DNA from: Corynebacterium tuberculostearicum | GTDB taxonomy: Bacteria > Actinomycetota > Actinomycetes > Mycobacteriales > Mycobacteriaceae | Assembly (NCBI RefSeq): GCF_030503735.1 | Contig: NZ_CP073096.1 | Location: 1,736,001-1,800,000, forward strand | Direction: 5' to 3' | DNA: 64,000 nucleotides | Shown here: positions 24,568 to 32,485 of the stretch, in pieces | Position numbering within the stretch: position 1 is the first letter of the stretch | Layout of the letters: each line of letters begins with the position of its first letter | The notes under the pieces: model-generated | What the model saw: the letters and a program-made list of their open reading frames with translations, nothing else | Database searches by the model: none | Told to the model about the DNA's origin: nothing | Translations under genes and position numbers: made by a program

Positions 24568-24759
24568 CTAATCGCGGAAGTTATCATCGCGATATTTGCG
24601 CGACCGAGAAGGATCAGCAGCAAGCTTGAGAAGCGGGGCGCATATTAGACCAAGCACAACTCCGCCTAGAAGGAGCCACAGGCTCCCAGAACCGAGCCAT
24701 AGCGCAAGGCCAAGGACAATGCCGGCAATGAGACCCGGCAGCAATGAGGAAGACTTCAT
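24568..24759 (-). CDS. Small membrane protein
   Basis: The protein has 63 residues: MKSSSLLPGLIAGIVLGLAL, a second hydrophobic stretch (SLWLLLGGVVLGLICAPLL) and a charged tail (DPSRSRKYRDDNFRD). Two membrane helices with a cytoplasmic tail are likely. No family is recognised. The frame is open well into the neighbouring IS, but that extension crosses the IS end and is not biological. The ATG chosen begins a compact membrane protein. It lies just beyond the displaced terminator of tRNA-Arg. Confidence 0.6.
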   Translation of the reverse strand: MKSSSLLPGLIAGIVLGLALWLGSGSLWLLLGGVVLGLICAPLLKLAADPSRSRKYRDDNFRD

Positions 24760-24791
24760 AGACGGGCACCTGCGAAATAGATTAGATACAA

Positions 24792-24814
24792 GAAAAGCCG
24801 CCCGAAGGCGGCTC
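24792..24814 (-). terminator. Original tRNA-Arg(ACG) terminator, now displaced by the IS
   Basis: Arms AGCCGCC and GGCGGCT with a 4-base loop are followed on the minus strand by TTTTCTTG. The hairpin directly abuts the duplicated tail of tRNA-Arg at 24818-24832, so it was that tRNA's terminator before a 1.4-kb IS landed between them. Confidence 0.75.
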
Positions 24815-24817
24815 ATT

Positions 24818-24832
24818 TTGTGCGCCCGGAGG
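24818..24832. repeat. Left target-site duplication of IS copy 1 (tRNA-Arg tail)
   Basis: The 15 bases TTGTGCGCCCGGAGG match 26267-26281 on the other side of the IS. They are a copy of the last 12 bases of tRNA-Arg(ACG) plus three beyond. One further base outwards differs (T on the left, A on the right). Confidence 0.9.
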
Positions 24833-24845
24833 TGTCTGAGTTCAT

Positions 24846-24975
24846 GACATATTTGACAGTCTGTGCCTGAGGGAACCGTCGTGATGCTTGACAGATCAGC
24901 CGCGACATATTTGACGCTTAGGGCTACCTTACCGTGTCGGGTGATGCTTGACTGGTGAGTCGGGACATGTTTGAC
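24846..24975 (+). repeat. Three spaced transposase-binding-like repeats at the IS left end
   Basis: GACAT(A/G)TTTGAC occurs at 24846-24857, 24904-24915 and 24964-24975, a period of 58-60 bp. GTGATGCTTGAC also occurs twice, 60 bp apart (24881 and 24941). The third copy overlaps the start of the transposase gene, so transposase binding there could repress its own expression. The right end has two inverted copies at 26218-26229 and 26241-26252. The same array is present in copy 2. Confidence 0.75.
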
Positions 24976-26172
24976 ACTATGAACAGTCCTAACCGCAATA
25001 TGGCCATTGTCCGAGCAGTCCGTGAGCAAAAGCGCAGCCCGTCAAAGGTAGCTAAGCAATTTGGTATTTCCCGGCAGCGCGTCTATCAAATCCTCAACGC
25101 TTTCGACGCCGGCGGTGCCAAGGCTGTCGCGCCGAAATCACGTGCCCCACACACCCATCCACAGGCCGTGCCAGATAAGTTGCGGGCAGAAATTGTTACT
25201 ATCCGTCGTCAACTAACGCGTCATGGGCTTGATGCAGGACCCGAGACTATTGCTTTTCACCTTGAAAGAGACGGAAAACGCAGCCCGTCTACGTCTACGA
25301 TTCGACGCATCTTGGCCAAAGAGGGACTTATCATCCCGGAGCCGAAAAAGAAGCCTAAAAGCTCATTTATCCGCTTTGAAGCAGCCATGCCCAATGAATG
25401 CTGGCAGGCAGACATCACCCATATCTTCCTAGCCGATGGCACCAGGGTTGACGTCCTAGATTTCCTCGATGACCACTCGCGCTACCTTTTATCGATTACC
25501 GCTGCCAGCTCTTTTACAGGCCCACAAGTAGCTGCTGAGCTTACTCGATTGATAACAACCTATGGTCCGCCAGCATCGACGCTTACAGATAACGGGTTAG
25601 TCTTTACTGCCCGCTTAGCTGGGCGTAAAGGCGGACGAAATGCTTTTGAAAAAGTCTTGAGTACGTACAAAATTCAGCAGAAAAACGGCCGCCCAGGCCA
25701 CCCGCAAACGCAAGGGAAAATTGAGAGATTCCACCAAACACTCAAAAAATGGATCACTGCCAGACCACCCGCGAAAACTATAGGTGAACTGCAAGAACAA
25801 CTAGATGAATTTCGCGACTACTACAACATTCACCGCCCTCACCGAGCGCTTGGCAGGCGCAGCCCGCACCACAGCTACACGACAGGACCCAAAGCCAGCC
25901 CAGGTGATAACCCAAAGCAAGAATGGCGCACCAGAAACGACATTGTCTGGGACAACGGCAAAGTCACTGTGCGCTACGCTGGCAAGCTTTTCCACTTAGG
26001 CATCGGTAGAGCCTTTAAGCGACAAAAAGTCCTCATGGTCATAGCCGACAATCACGTCATCACATCACTAGCCGAAACCGGCGAAGTGATCACCGAGCAC
26101 TACATCGACACAGCCCGCGACTATCAAAGGCCCTACTGGAAACAAGGAGACCCGCCCCAAGCCACGAAATAA
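24955..26172 (+). CDS. DDE transposase of the IS (copy 1)
   Basis: The 405-residue transposase begins with a helix-turn-helix (SPSKVAKQFGISRQRVYQIL, about residues 24-43). A second winged region and an rve/DDE core follow: Asp in WQADITHIF, Asp in TLTDNGLVF, and Glu in HPQTQGKIERFHQTLK. A small beta domain ends the protein. The frame starts at GTG; ATG codons at 24967 and 24979 are alternative starts and may be the real ones. It is identical to the second copy, so the duplication is recent and both are likely functional. It is transcribed towards the tRNA-Arg gene. Confidence 0.95.
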   Translation: MSRDMFDTMNSPNRNMAIVRAVREQKRSPSKVAKQFGISRQRVYQILNAFDAGGAKAVAPKSRAPHTHPQAVPDKLRAEIVTIRRQLTRHGLDAGPETIAFHLERDGKRSPSTSTIRRILAKEGLIIPEPKKKPKSSFIRFEAAMPNECWQADITHIFLADGTRVDVLDFLDDHSRYLLSITAASSFTGPQVAAELTRLITTYGPPASTLTDNGLVFTARLAGRKGGRNAFEKVLSTYKIQQKNGRPGHPQTQGKIERFHQTLKKWITARPPAKTIGELQEQLDEFRDYYNIHRPHRALGRRSPHHSYTTGPKASPGDNPKQEWRTRNDIVWDNGKVTVRYAGKLFHLGIGRAFKRQKVLMVIADNHVITSLAETGEVITEHYIDTARDYQRPYWKQGDPPQATK

Positions 26173-26175
26173 AAG

Positions 26176-26217
26176 AAACCGGCACTCCAGAACAAAAAGC
26201 AACTGGAATGCCGGTTT
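26176..26217. terminator. Bidirectional terminator inside the IS right end (copy 1)
   Basis: Fifteen-base arms (AAACCGGCACTCCAG and CTGGAATGCCGGTTT, one mismatch) enclose a 12-base loop. On the plus strand it ends the transposase mRNA. On the minus strand the stem is followed by TTTCTTTTATTT, so it would also terminate transcripts leaving the adjacent tRNA-Arg about 50-95 bases past its 3' end. Confidence 0.8.
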
Positions 26218-26266
26218 GTCAACAATGTCGCGACTCATCTGTCAAACATGTCGCGACTCATAACAA

Positions 26267-26281
26267 TTGTGCGCCCGGAGG
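26267..26281. repeat. Right target-site duplication of IS copy 1
   Basis: This matches 24818-24832. It forms the actual 3' end of the intact tRNA-Arg(ACG) gene, so the insertion did not destroy the tRNA. Confidence 0.9.
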
Positions 26282-26342
26282 GATTCGAACCCCCAACCTT
26301 CTGATCCGTAGTCAGATGCTCTATCCGTTGAGCTACGGGCGC
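26270..26342 (-). tRNA. tRNA-Arg (anticodon ACG)
   Basis: Acceptor arms GCGCCCG and CGGGCGC pair, with discriminator A and no encoded CCA. The anticodon loop CTACGGA gives ACG, the substrate of TadA, which is encoded in this window. The T-loop is TTCGAAT. An IS lies directly downstream, its target duplication supplying the last 12 bases of the gene. Confidence 0.95.
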
Positions 26343-26462
26343 AGACCGTTGGTAAGCAGTGCGTGGGCTCTGCTGTGCAACGAGAAATAACTATACCCAC
26401 GGTCTGGGAAACTACCAAATCCCCAGTTCACTTGGTGTATACCCACGAGAAGCAGGAAGGCT

Positions 26463-27536
26463 TTAGGAAGGAATGAGGGCGGCAACTTCGGCGTCGGAAA
26501 GCAGTGCGTCCCGGAAAGCCTGCAGGGTGGCCTCGTGGTCGAAGTCAATGCCGATGAGAACAATTTCAGCACCAGGGGTCACGCCATTGGCCGCCCAGAG
26601 GGACGCGGGCATGATCTGGAGGTTCGGGCCGGCTTGCTGCCAGGCGTGCGCGACGCGCAGATCGGTATCGATCCAGCAATAACCCTTGGAACGCACCAGA
26701 CCGGTACTGGCCCGCAGGGCGGCAAGTAAGCGCTCGCGATTAAAGGGCCGATCCGCACGAAAGACCACCGAGGAGATGCCATATTCCTCAGTTTCGGGAG
26801 TATGCGGGTTGGCCAGCTCTTCGGCGTAGCCGTGATAGGCGGCAGCGGTAGCGGTGTCATACAAGTGGGCATCGAGGACGAGCCGCGGGTCGATGACACC
26901 GTTGGTAACAATCACGACGCGGGCGCGGGGGTTCATGGCGCGCACGGTAGCGATGACCCGTTCGGTTTCGGCAGCATCAACCACGTCGGTCTTGGTAATG
27001 AAGATAAGGTCGGCGAACTCAACTTGGTCCACTAGGAGGTCAGCCACGGTGCGGTCATCGCCGGGCGTGGCTTCGATGCTTTGGGACGCAAGGCTCTTAC
27101 CACGGCGCAGCTGGTCAAGAAAGGTGGAAGCGTCCACGAGGGAGACCATGGTGTCGATGGGGGCGACGTCGGCAAGCGTCGTGCCATCCTCAAACTCCCA
27201 CTCAAAGGTGGCCGCAACGGGCATGGGTTCGGAAATGCCAGTGGATTCGATGACGATCTGGTCGAAGCGGCCGGAGCGGGCGAGCTTGCCCACGGATTCA
27301 ATAAGGTCTTCGCGCAGGGTGCAGCATATGCAGCCATTAGAGAGCTCGACAAAGCGATCCTCCCCGCGCTCAAGGTGGCCCTCGCCAGCAACGAGGGCGG
27401 CGTCAATATTGACCTCGGAGAAGTCATTGACAATGACGGCTAGCTTGCGCCCTTCGCGGTTGGCCAGCAGATGGTTTAAGAGCGTGGTTTTTCCGCTGCC
27501 CAAAAATCCGGACAGCACAGTAACGGGTGTAGCCAT
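26463..27536 (-). CDS. CobW/COG0523-type G3E GTPase, probable metal chaperone
   Basis: The protein (357 residues) has the P-loop [16 protein letters not shown] near the N-terminus and the metal-binding GCICCTL (68-74). The switch region EVNIDAALV and a CobW C-terminal domain (about 240-345) follow. COG0523 proteins deliver zinc or other metals to client enzymes under metal limitation; many are controlled by Zur. The start codon sits inside the 3' arm of a perfect 17-bp inverted repeat, so expression may be controlled at that site. No client gene is adjacent. It is transcribed towards tRNA-Arg. Confidence 0.9.
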   Translation of the reverse strand: MATPVTVLSGFLGSGKTTLLNHLLANREGRKLAVIVNDFSEVNIDAALVAGEGHLERGEDRFVELSNGCICCTLREDLIESVGKLARSGRFDQIVIESTGISEPMPVAATFEWEFEDGTTLADVAPIDTMVSLVDASTFLDQLRRGKSLASQSIEATPGDDRTVADLLVDQVEFADLIFITKTDVVDAAETERVIATVRAMNPRARVVIVTNGVIDPRLVLDAHLYDTATAAAYHGYAEELANPHTPETEEYGISSVVFRADRPFNRERLLAALRASTGLVRSKGYCWIDTDLRVAHAWQQAGPNLQIMPASLWAANGVTPGAEIVLIGIDFDHEATLQAFRDALLSDAEVAALIPS

Positions 27537-27573
27537 TCCCTAATGGTAACGTTTTTCATTAGGGAATGGCTAC
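27529..27573. promoter_or_regulatory. Perfect 17-bp inverted repeat over the CobW start codon
   Basis: Arms at 27529-27545 and 27557-27573 (each reading GTAGCCATTCCCTAATG or its complement) flank an 11-base loop. The CobW start codon and its ribosome site lie in one arm. The centre TAATGGTAACGTTTTTCATTA is A/T-rich and semi-palindromic, which resembles Fur/Zur-type operators. The structure could be an operator, an mRNA hairpin that hides the start, or the upstream gene's terminator. Confidence 0.6.
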
Positions 27574-27578
27574 GTCGC

Positions 27579-29153
27579 CTAGATTGAGAGGCCGAAGATA
27601 GGCACTGCCAGCAGGTACACCGTAAGGGTAATGAGGAAGATGCCGATGATATTTAGGCCGAGGCCACCCTTGATCATCTCGCCAATCTTGACGTACCCAG
27701 AGCCATAGGCAATGGCGTTCGGCGGGGTGGCCACGGGGAGCATAAATGCACAGGTTGCGGCCAAGGCCACCGGGACGGTGAGGAGCAGGACGTTGATATC
27801 GCCATCGGCAGTAAGTCCCACACCCACGGCAACGCCGCCCATGATTGGAATGAAGGTGGCCGCCGTTGCGGTATTGGAGGTGATCTCCGTCAGGAAGAGC
27901 ACCAGTGCGGCTACGGCGGCGACGATAAGGACAACTGGGAGGACGCTCAGTCCCTTAGCCATCTCACCAATCCACAGGGACAGTCCGGAAGAATTAAAGA
28001 CCGAGGACAGCGACAGGCCGCCACCGAAGAGCAAGAGAACGTCCCACGGCATCTCATTGGCAGTCTTCCAGTCGAGCAGTCGAGTGCGACGCTGATTATC
28101 CGCCGGAAGAATAAAGAGCACGATGCCGGCAGCGATACCCACGATGGCATCGTCATAGTTCTCAAATTCCTTAAGCACCAACGGCAGGATTACCCACGCT
28201 GCGGCGGCCAGAACAAAGATGATGCCGGTCATAATCTGAGGGCGGGTCCAAGGGCCGAGGGCCTTAATTTCATCGTCGATAAGCTCGCGGCCGCCCGGAA
28301 TATCCTTCATCTCTGGCTTGAAAATGGTGATAAGTAGGGCCCAAGCAATCAGCAGGAAGATCACGGCGAGCGGCACACCGACCGCCATCCATCGACCAAA
28401 GCCAAGGGTAACGCCCCAGGTATCGGCCATATACGCGTTCAGGAAGGCATTCGGCGGGGTGCCGATGAGCGTGCCCAGCGAACCAATAGACGCGGAATAG
28501 GCGATGCCCAGCATGAGGGCCGTGGCGAATTTCTTTTGCTTCTCCCAGCCGCCTACGGTCTCTGCGGTCAGCGAGAGCACCGAGGTGCCAATAGGCAGCA
28601 TCACCACGGCCGTAGCCGTATTAGAAACCCACATGGACAAAAATCCGGTGGCCAGCATAAAGCCCAAGATGAGGCGCTTGGGAGAGGTACCAATCACCTT
28701 CACCACATAGAGGGCCAAGCGGCGGTGCAGGTTCCAGCGCTGCAGGGACAGTGCGATAAGGAAGCCACCCATGAACAAGAAAATGGTGGCGGAGGCATAC
28801 GGGGCGCCTACCTCCTTGATTGATCCGACGCCAGCTAGTGGGAAAATAACCAACGGAAGCAGCGCGGTGGCAGCGAGCGGAATAGCTTCAGTCATCCACC
28901 ACACGCCCATAAGGATCGTCACCGCTGCAACAGCGCGGATGGCACCAAGCGTGTACTCGGCTTCCGGATCTGCGCCAGAGGAGCCTTGGACTGTCTCGAT
29001 GGCATTGGAGGGGAAGATAAAGAAGACAAGTACCGCCAATGCCAAGCCCACGAAGAGGCCAATAAACTGCCGGCGCCATTCGCCGCGTGGGACTTTAGGG
29101 GCTTCGTCACCTTCGGTGTGGGCGGTGGATTCGTGAGTATGCGGGGTGGTCAT
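27579..29153 (-). CDS. DASS-family (SLC13) dicarboxylate/Na+ symporter
   Basis: This 524-residue membrane protein has about 12-13 hydrophobic segments. Family marks are WMTEAIPLAATALLPLVIFP early, MWVSNTATAVVMLPIG (first SNT substrate/sodium motif) and LTEITSNTATAATFIP (second SNT motif). The two SNT repeats are diagnostic for sodium-coupled uptake of dicarboxylates such as succinate, malate or fumarate. Its exact substrate is not visible. A hydrophilic, His-rich N-terminus precedes the first helix. Its stop lies 43 bp before the CobW start, with a large inverted repeat in between. Confidence 0.9.
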   Translation of the reverse strand: MTTPHTHESTAHTEGDEAPKVPRGEWRRQFIGLFVGLALAVLVFFIFPSNAIETVQGSSGADPEAEYTLGAIRAVAAVTILMGVWWMTEAIPLAATALLPLVIFPLAGVGSIKEVGAPYASATIFLFMGGFLIALSLQRWNLHRRLALYVVKVIGTSPKRLILGFMLATGFLSMWVSNTATAVVMLPIGTSVLSLTAETVGGWEKQKKFATALMLGIAYSASIGSLGTLIGTPPNAFLNAYMADTWGVTLGFGRWMAVGVPLAVIFLLIAWALLITIFKPEMKDIPGGRELIDDEIKALGPWTRPQIMTGIIFVLAAAAWVILPLVLKEFENYDDAIVGIAAGIVLFILPADNQRRTRLLDWKTANEMPWDVLLLFGGGLSLSSVFNSSGLSLWIGEMAKGLSVLPVVLIVAAVAALVLFLTEITSNTATAATFIPIMGGVAVGVGLTADGDINVLLLTVPVALAATCAFMLPVATPPNAIAYGSGYVKIGEMIKGGLGLNIIGIFLITLTVYLLAVPIFGLSI

Positions 29154-29411
29154 ACCGCGCGCTCCTTCACTAAGAGAGGACTGTGCTGAGGGATATGCTC
29201 CGTACTTCCCAGGTTATTAGCTGGCCTAGACAGCAAATAGAAAGTTATCTAATTCACTGCGAAGCATGCACTGACCATACAAAACATGTGACGCAGAAAC
29301 CATATCTCGTCACAATAAACCACCCCCACACCCCCGAATAGCACACACCACACCTGCCTAAAACCAGAAATGGCTCCACCACTCCTCCACCCCCGATCGA
29401 TGAAGGATGGG
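29154..29411. other. AT-rich promoter-containing spacer before the DASS gene
   Basis: This 258-bp gap separates the end of mgtE from the start of the DASS transporter. It is clearly lower in GC than its neighbours. It includes TGTGAC ... GTCACA (29287-29314) as a loose inverted repeat. No additional gene or RNA was seen. It presumably holds the transporter promoter. Confidence 0.4.
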
Positions 29412-30776
29412 TTAAATGCCCAGGACGGTCTTAGCAATGAGGAAGTAAATAATGAGGCCCGTAGCATCACAGAAGGTAGAGATAAACGGGTTGGAAAAGA
29501 CCGCCGGATCGGCACCGATGGTCTTAGCCACGATGGGCATCAGCCCGCCTACGGTCGCAGAGATCGAGCAAATCAAAAACAGCGTCGAACCGATGACTAG
29601 GCCGATGCTCATGCCATAGACCAGCGTAGCCAGGCCCAGTCCCGCCAAGCCGAGCACGGCACCTAGCAACATGCCGACGCGTAGCTCGCGCCACAAAACG
29701 GCAACGAGGTCGCGGGTGCGGACATCGCCCAGCGCCAAAGCACGGGTCACAGTGGTGGCAGCCTGATTGCCGGTATTGCCACCGGTGCCGGTCAGCAGCG
29801 GGATAAATAGTGAGAGAACCACGGCCTTGGCCAGCGTGCCTTCAAAGGAGTCCAATACTTGCACGGTCAGCAGCGCAGAAACTGCCAGCACGAGCAGCCA
29901 TACGATGCGCGAGCGCACCAGCTTGAGCAAAGGCGTGGATAGGTACGGCTGCTGAAGGGCCTCGGTACCGCCAGCACGAGCGGAGTCTTCGCTATCTTCT
30001 TCCTCCACAATGTCCGTAGCGTCATCCCACGTCAGCAGACCGACCAAGCGGTGCGAATCATCCACGATTGGCAGCGCAAGAATGTCCAATGGGAGGAACC
30101 AACGCGCGGTTTCTTCGGCGTCAGCACTAGCACGGGCAAAAATGGGGTCGTGCATAATATCGGCCATGGTCAGCGCGGCATCAGCGGTGAAGATTTCGCG
30201 CAGGCTCACCACTCCCACAAGACGCCTATCCTCGCGGGTAATGGGCACGGTGTAGATGGTTTCCAGCTCATGTGCGGTCTCCCGCAGTTTAAACAGTGCG
30301 TCCCTAACGCTCATGTCCGGGTGGATTCCAGGCACCTCGGGTGACATTCGGCGCCCCACCGAACCCTTGACATAGCCCAACACCACGCCCGTGACATCGC
30401 GCTTGGATTGAGTCAGTGAGCGCAGCAGCCGGTCCGCAATCTCCGCGGGCAGCTCATCCAGCAAAGCCACGCGGTCTTCCGGATCAAGCTCGTCGAAGAA
30501 CTCATAGACATCAGCATTGCCCAGCTCATCGATGATATCGGCCTGATGCTTTGCATCGAGGGCATCAAAGACGACGATTGATTTCTGGCGCGGCAGCAAG
30601 CGCAGGGCCAAGGCTGAGCGGACGGCATTTTGCCGCTCGACGACGGCGATGAGTTCCTGCAGGGGCACCCTCTCCAGGAGTTCCTGCAGGCGTGGGGCCT
30701 TGGTGGGGTCAATGGCGTCTTCTTGCTTGAGCCATGCCTCAACAATATCGCTAGCCCGCTCGGTGGTCTCCGCCAT
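29412..30776 (-). CDS. mgtE: Magnesium transporter MgtE
   Basis: MgtE is a dimeric Mg2+ channel gated by cytoplasmic Mg2+. The 454-residue protein has an N-domain of helical repeats (about 20-135), two CBS domains (about 140-265) with acidic gating residues, and five membrane helices at the C-terminus. The pore region motif PLLTGTGGNTGNQAATTVTRALA and the C-terminal DATGLIIYFLIAKTVLGI are typical. No magnesium riboswitch-like structure was recognised in the 138-bp spacer upstream. It follows the DUF202 pair on the same strand. Confidence 0.94.
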   Translation of the reverse strand: MAETTERASDIVEAWLKQEDAIDPTKAPRLQELLERVPLQELIAVVERQNAVRSALALRLLPRQKSIVVFDALDAKHQADIIDELGNADVYEFFDELDPEDRVALLDELPAEIADRLLRSLTQSKRDVTGVVLGYVKGSVGRRMSPEVPGIHPDMSVRDALFKLRETAHELETIYTVPITREDRRLVGVVSLREIFTADAALTMADIMHDPIFARASADAEETARWFLPLDILALPIVDDSHRLVGLLTWDDATDIVEEEDSEDSARAGGTEALQQPYLSTPLLKLVRSRIVWLLVLAVSALLTVQVLDSFEGTLAKAVVLSLFIPLLTGTGGNTGNQAATTVTRALALGDVRTRDLVAVLWRELRVGMLLGAVLGLAGLGLATLVYGMSIGLVIGSTLFLICSISATVGGLMPIVAKTIGADPAVFSNPFISTFCDATGLIIYFLIAKTVLGI

Positions 30777-30914
30777 GGCCTACCCGCCTTTCCAGCCCCA
30801 GGTTATTGACTTCAGCCTTCTTAGACTACGTCATTTGCCCAGAAAATCCGCCAGAGATCCTCCCCGGCCGCATGACAACGCCCAGAAGCCACCTCAATGA
30901 TGGCACCGGGATGA

Positions 30915-31223
30915 CTACAGGAATAGACCCCACAGGGCGAAGGCTGCCAGCAAAGACACCAGACCGGCAGTACTGGCCAAAATGATTGCATGCGGAAGGG
31001 GAGCCTGGGAAGACAGGGCGACGTCGACAAGCGAGGCACGTTGCCCCACCGCCAAGACCAGCGCCAGCACCCCGGCGGCAAGGAGGACGAGCGGCAAAAA
31101 GACGTGCACACTCACCGCCCGCATCACGCCTAGCAACACTAAGGAAAGCGCCAAAAGGGTGCGCTGCCAAGACAGGCGCGTGCGCTCTGGTTGCAGACCA
31201 GGATCAAAGGGCTGGTTAGACAA
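30915..31223 (-). CDS. DUF202 family membrane protein
   Basis: The protein has 102 residues, with an N-terminal RTRLSWQRTLLAL segment (the DUF202 signature R-T-x-L-x-W-x-R-T) and three hydrophobic helices. Function of DUF202 proteins is unknown. The start is TTG. It overlaps by 8 bp the stop that the upstream DUF202 gene would reach in its shifted frame. This arrangement (a YidH-like gene followed by a second DUF202 gene) is common and implies a two-subunit membrane protein. Confidence 0.8.
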   Translation of the reverse strand: MSNQPFDPGLQPERTRLSWQRTLLALSLVLLGVMRAVSVHVFLPLVLLAAGVLALVLAVGQRASLVDVALSSQAPLPHAIILASTAGLVSLLAAFALWGLFL

Positions 31224-31577
31224 GGAACTCGCCTACCAAAAGCGCACCAGCCACCACCACGATTACAGCAACAAGGACCGGAAGGCCGAAACTAAACGGT
31301 AGCGATCGATTCTCTCGCATCGCGCGCTCTGATTGCTTCCAATGCCCCACGCCACCACGGGCAAGATTATGGCGACTATCAGCATGAAGACCGATACCGC
31401 AGCACGCAGGGTGCCTGGCAGCGGAACGTCAAAGGCCTCAAGTGCTACTCCGCCAGCAATCAACGCCAGGGAAGTGCGAATCCACGCCAGGAACGTGCGC
31501 TCATTGGCGAGCGTGAAACGCGGATCAGGGTCGGTGCCAACTGCAAACACCGAACGGGGAAACCTCGAGTCACTCAT
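31216..31577 (-). pseudogene. YidH-like DUF202 gene with an apparent one-base frameshift
   Basis: From the ATG the frame encodes MSDSRFPRS...RFTLANERTFLAWIRTSLALIAGGVALEAF and a second helix ending LPVVAWG. As written it then runs off into SNQSARCERIDR and stops at 31263 without a third helix. In the neighbouring frame the sequence continues KQSERAMRENRSLPFSFGLP and a perfect third helix to TAA at 31216. The switch point is a run of four C on the plus strand (31345-31348); five would restore the frame. It may be a real mutation, a sequencing error or programmed frameshifting. Confidence 0.75.
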
Positions 31578-31695
31578 GGGCACCACTTTATATTCATTTG
31601 CCTCCTGCGTCGCTATAAGCCCACGTAATGCTTCACCTTCCCGTAGCCTCATAGGCACAGGCCAGTCCCCCTGAGCCAAGGAGCACCCATCCCCT

Positions 31696-32457
31696 ATGAC
31701 CCTGCGCTTATGCAGCTACGTGCCGTCCTCCCCGCACGAGGACGAGTTTTTCAGCAAAGAGAACATCAAGCGCGTTAGCACCCCAAATACCCGCCCCGAT
31801 GCCACCGGCTTGCGCGAGACCGTTTTTAACAACGGCCCGTGCCCCTCCAAGAACCATACGAAATTCGACTTCCTCTTCCAGCTCTTCCATATGGGTAGCA
31901 TCATAATTCTGGGACTCTTCCCCTTTGCTCTTACCGGACTCGATTTCCGCATCGCCTTGCTCATCAGCCTGCCTATCATCGCATTCGGCATTTCCAAGCC
32001 CGTTCGCTGGCTGGCCTCGACCCACAATGAGCGCACTCTGCTCCGCACAGCGTGGGCCAATAACTGGCTCGAGTTTTATCCCGTACTGGTGGGAAACTTC
32101 TACCACTTTGATACCAAGGAAGAAAAGAACCCTGTAGGCGATGACCACTATTATTTCCACCAAGCGCGCATCATGGTGTTCTTTCCTGATGGCTCCACGG
32201 AAGTACTACCAGAGCTCGCAACCGTGAAAGCTGTCGACTATCCGCCTGAATTGATGAGGTCAGATGGCACTGCCATTGCGGAAAACCCCGACGATCTGCG
32301 TGTGAGCCCCACCGTTAATAATGGCTGGGCACTACTGGCCGTACTCGCCGGTGACCCGGTATCCACAGGCACTCCCAATATCGGCTTGGATGAGCAGCAG
32401 ATAGAAGCAGCACTTGCCCAGGTGGAGCGCGAGTGGGCAACCGACATTCTGAACTAA
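31696..32457 (+). CDS. Membrane protein of unknown function
   Basis: The protein has 253 residues, with two adjacent hydrophobic segments (about residues 60-98, GSIIILGLFPFALTGLDFRIALLISLPIIAFGI) and a cytoplasmic-type C-terminal domain of about 145 residues. It has no family that I recognise. The N-terminal 55 residues are polar. It is divergent from the DUF202 pair and followed 28 bp later by a Nudix hydrolase on the same strand. No signal peptide or enzyme motif is visible. Confidence 0.6.
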   Translation: MTLRLCSYVPSSPHEDEFFSKENIKRVSTPNTRPDATGLRETVFNNGPCPSKNHTKFDFLFQLFHMGSIIILGLFPFALTGLDFRIALLISLPIIAFGISKPVRWLASTHNERTLLRTAWANNWLEFYPVLVGNFYHFDTKEEKNPVGDDHYYFHQARIMVFFPDGSTEVLPELATVKAVDYPPELMRSDGTAIAENPDDLRVSPTVNNGWALLAVLAGDPVSTGTPNIGLDEQQIEAALAQVEREWATDILN

Positions 32458-32485
32458 CCCGCCGCAGCGAGTTATAGTCGGGCCC

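Larger units (their letters stand above)
24833..26265 (+). mobile_element. Insertion sequence, IS481/IS1202-like, copy 1 (1,433 bp)
   Basis: The element starts TGTCTGAG and ends CATAACA, the TGT...ACA ends usual for IS481-type elements. The left 27 bases and the reverse complement of the right 27 share an imperfect inverted repeat, with GACAT(A/G)TTTGACAG nearly identical. It carries one transposase and a hairpin near the right end. It appears base-for-base the same as the copy at 33258-34690. It is inserted in the T-arm of tRNA-Arg(ACG), immediately before GATTCGAAC on the plus strand, with a 15-bp duplication. Long duplications fit IS1202-like groups better than typical IS481; the family needs a database check. 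Confidence 0.95.

Noticed and set aside
24568..25029. A longer frame joining the small membrane protein to the IS left end
   Set aside because: It crosses the IS boundary and the tRNA terminator; the same N-terminal peptide appears at the second IS copy, so it belongs to the IS DNA, not to the gene.
29287..29314. TGTGAC ... GTCACA as a possible GlxR/CRP site before the DASS gene
   Set aside because: The 16-base spacer does not match the TGTGA-N6-TCACA layout of that regulator.
30777..30914. Possible magnesium riboswitch upstream of mgtE
   Set aside because: No conserved stem arrangement or expression platform was recognised in the 138-bp gap.
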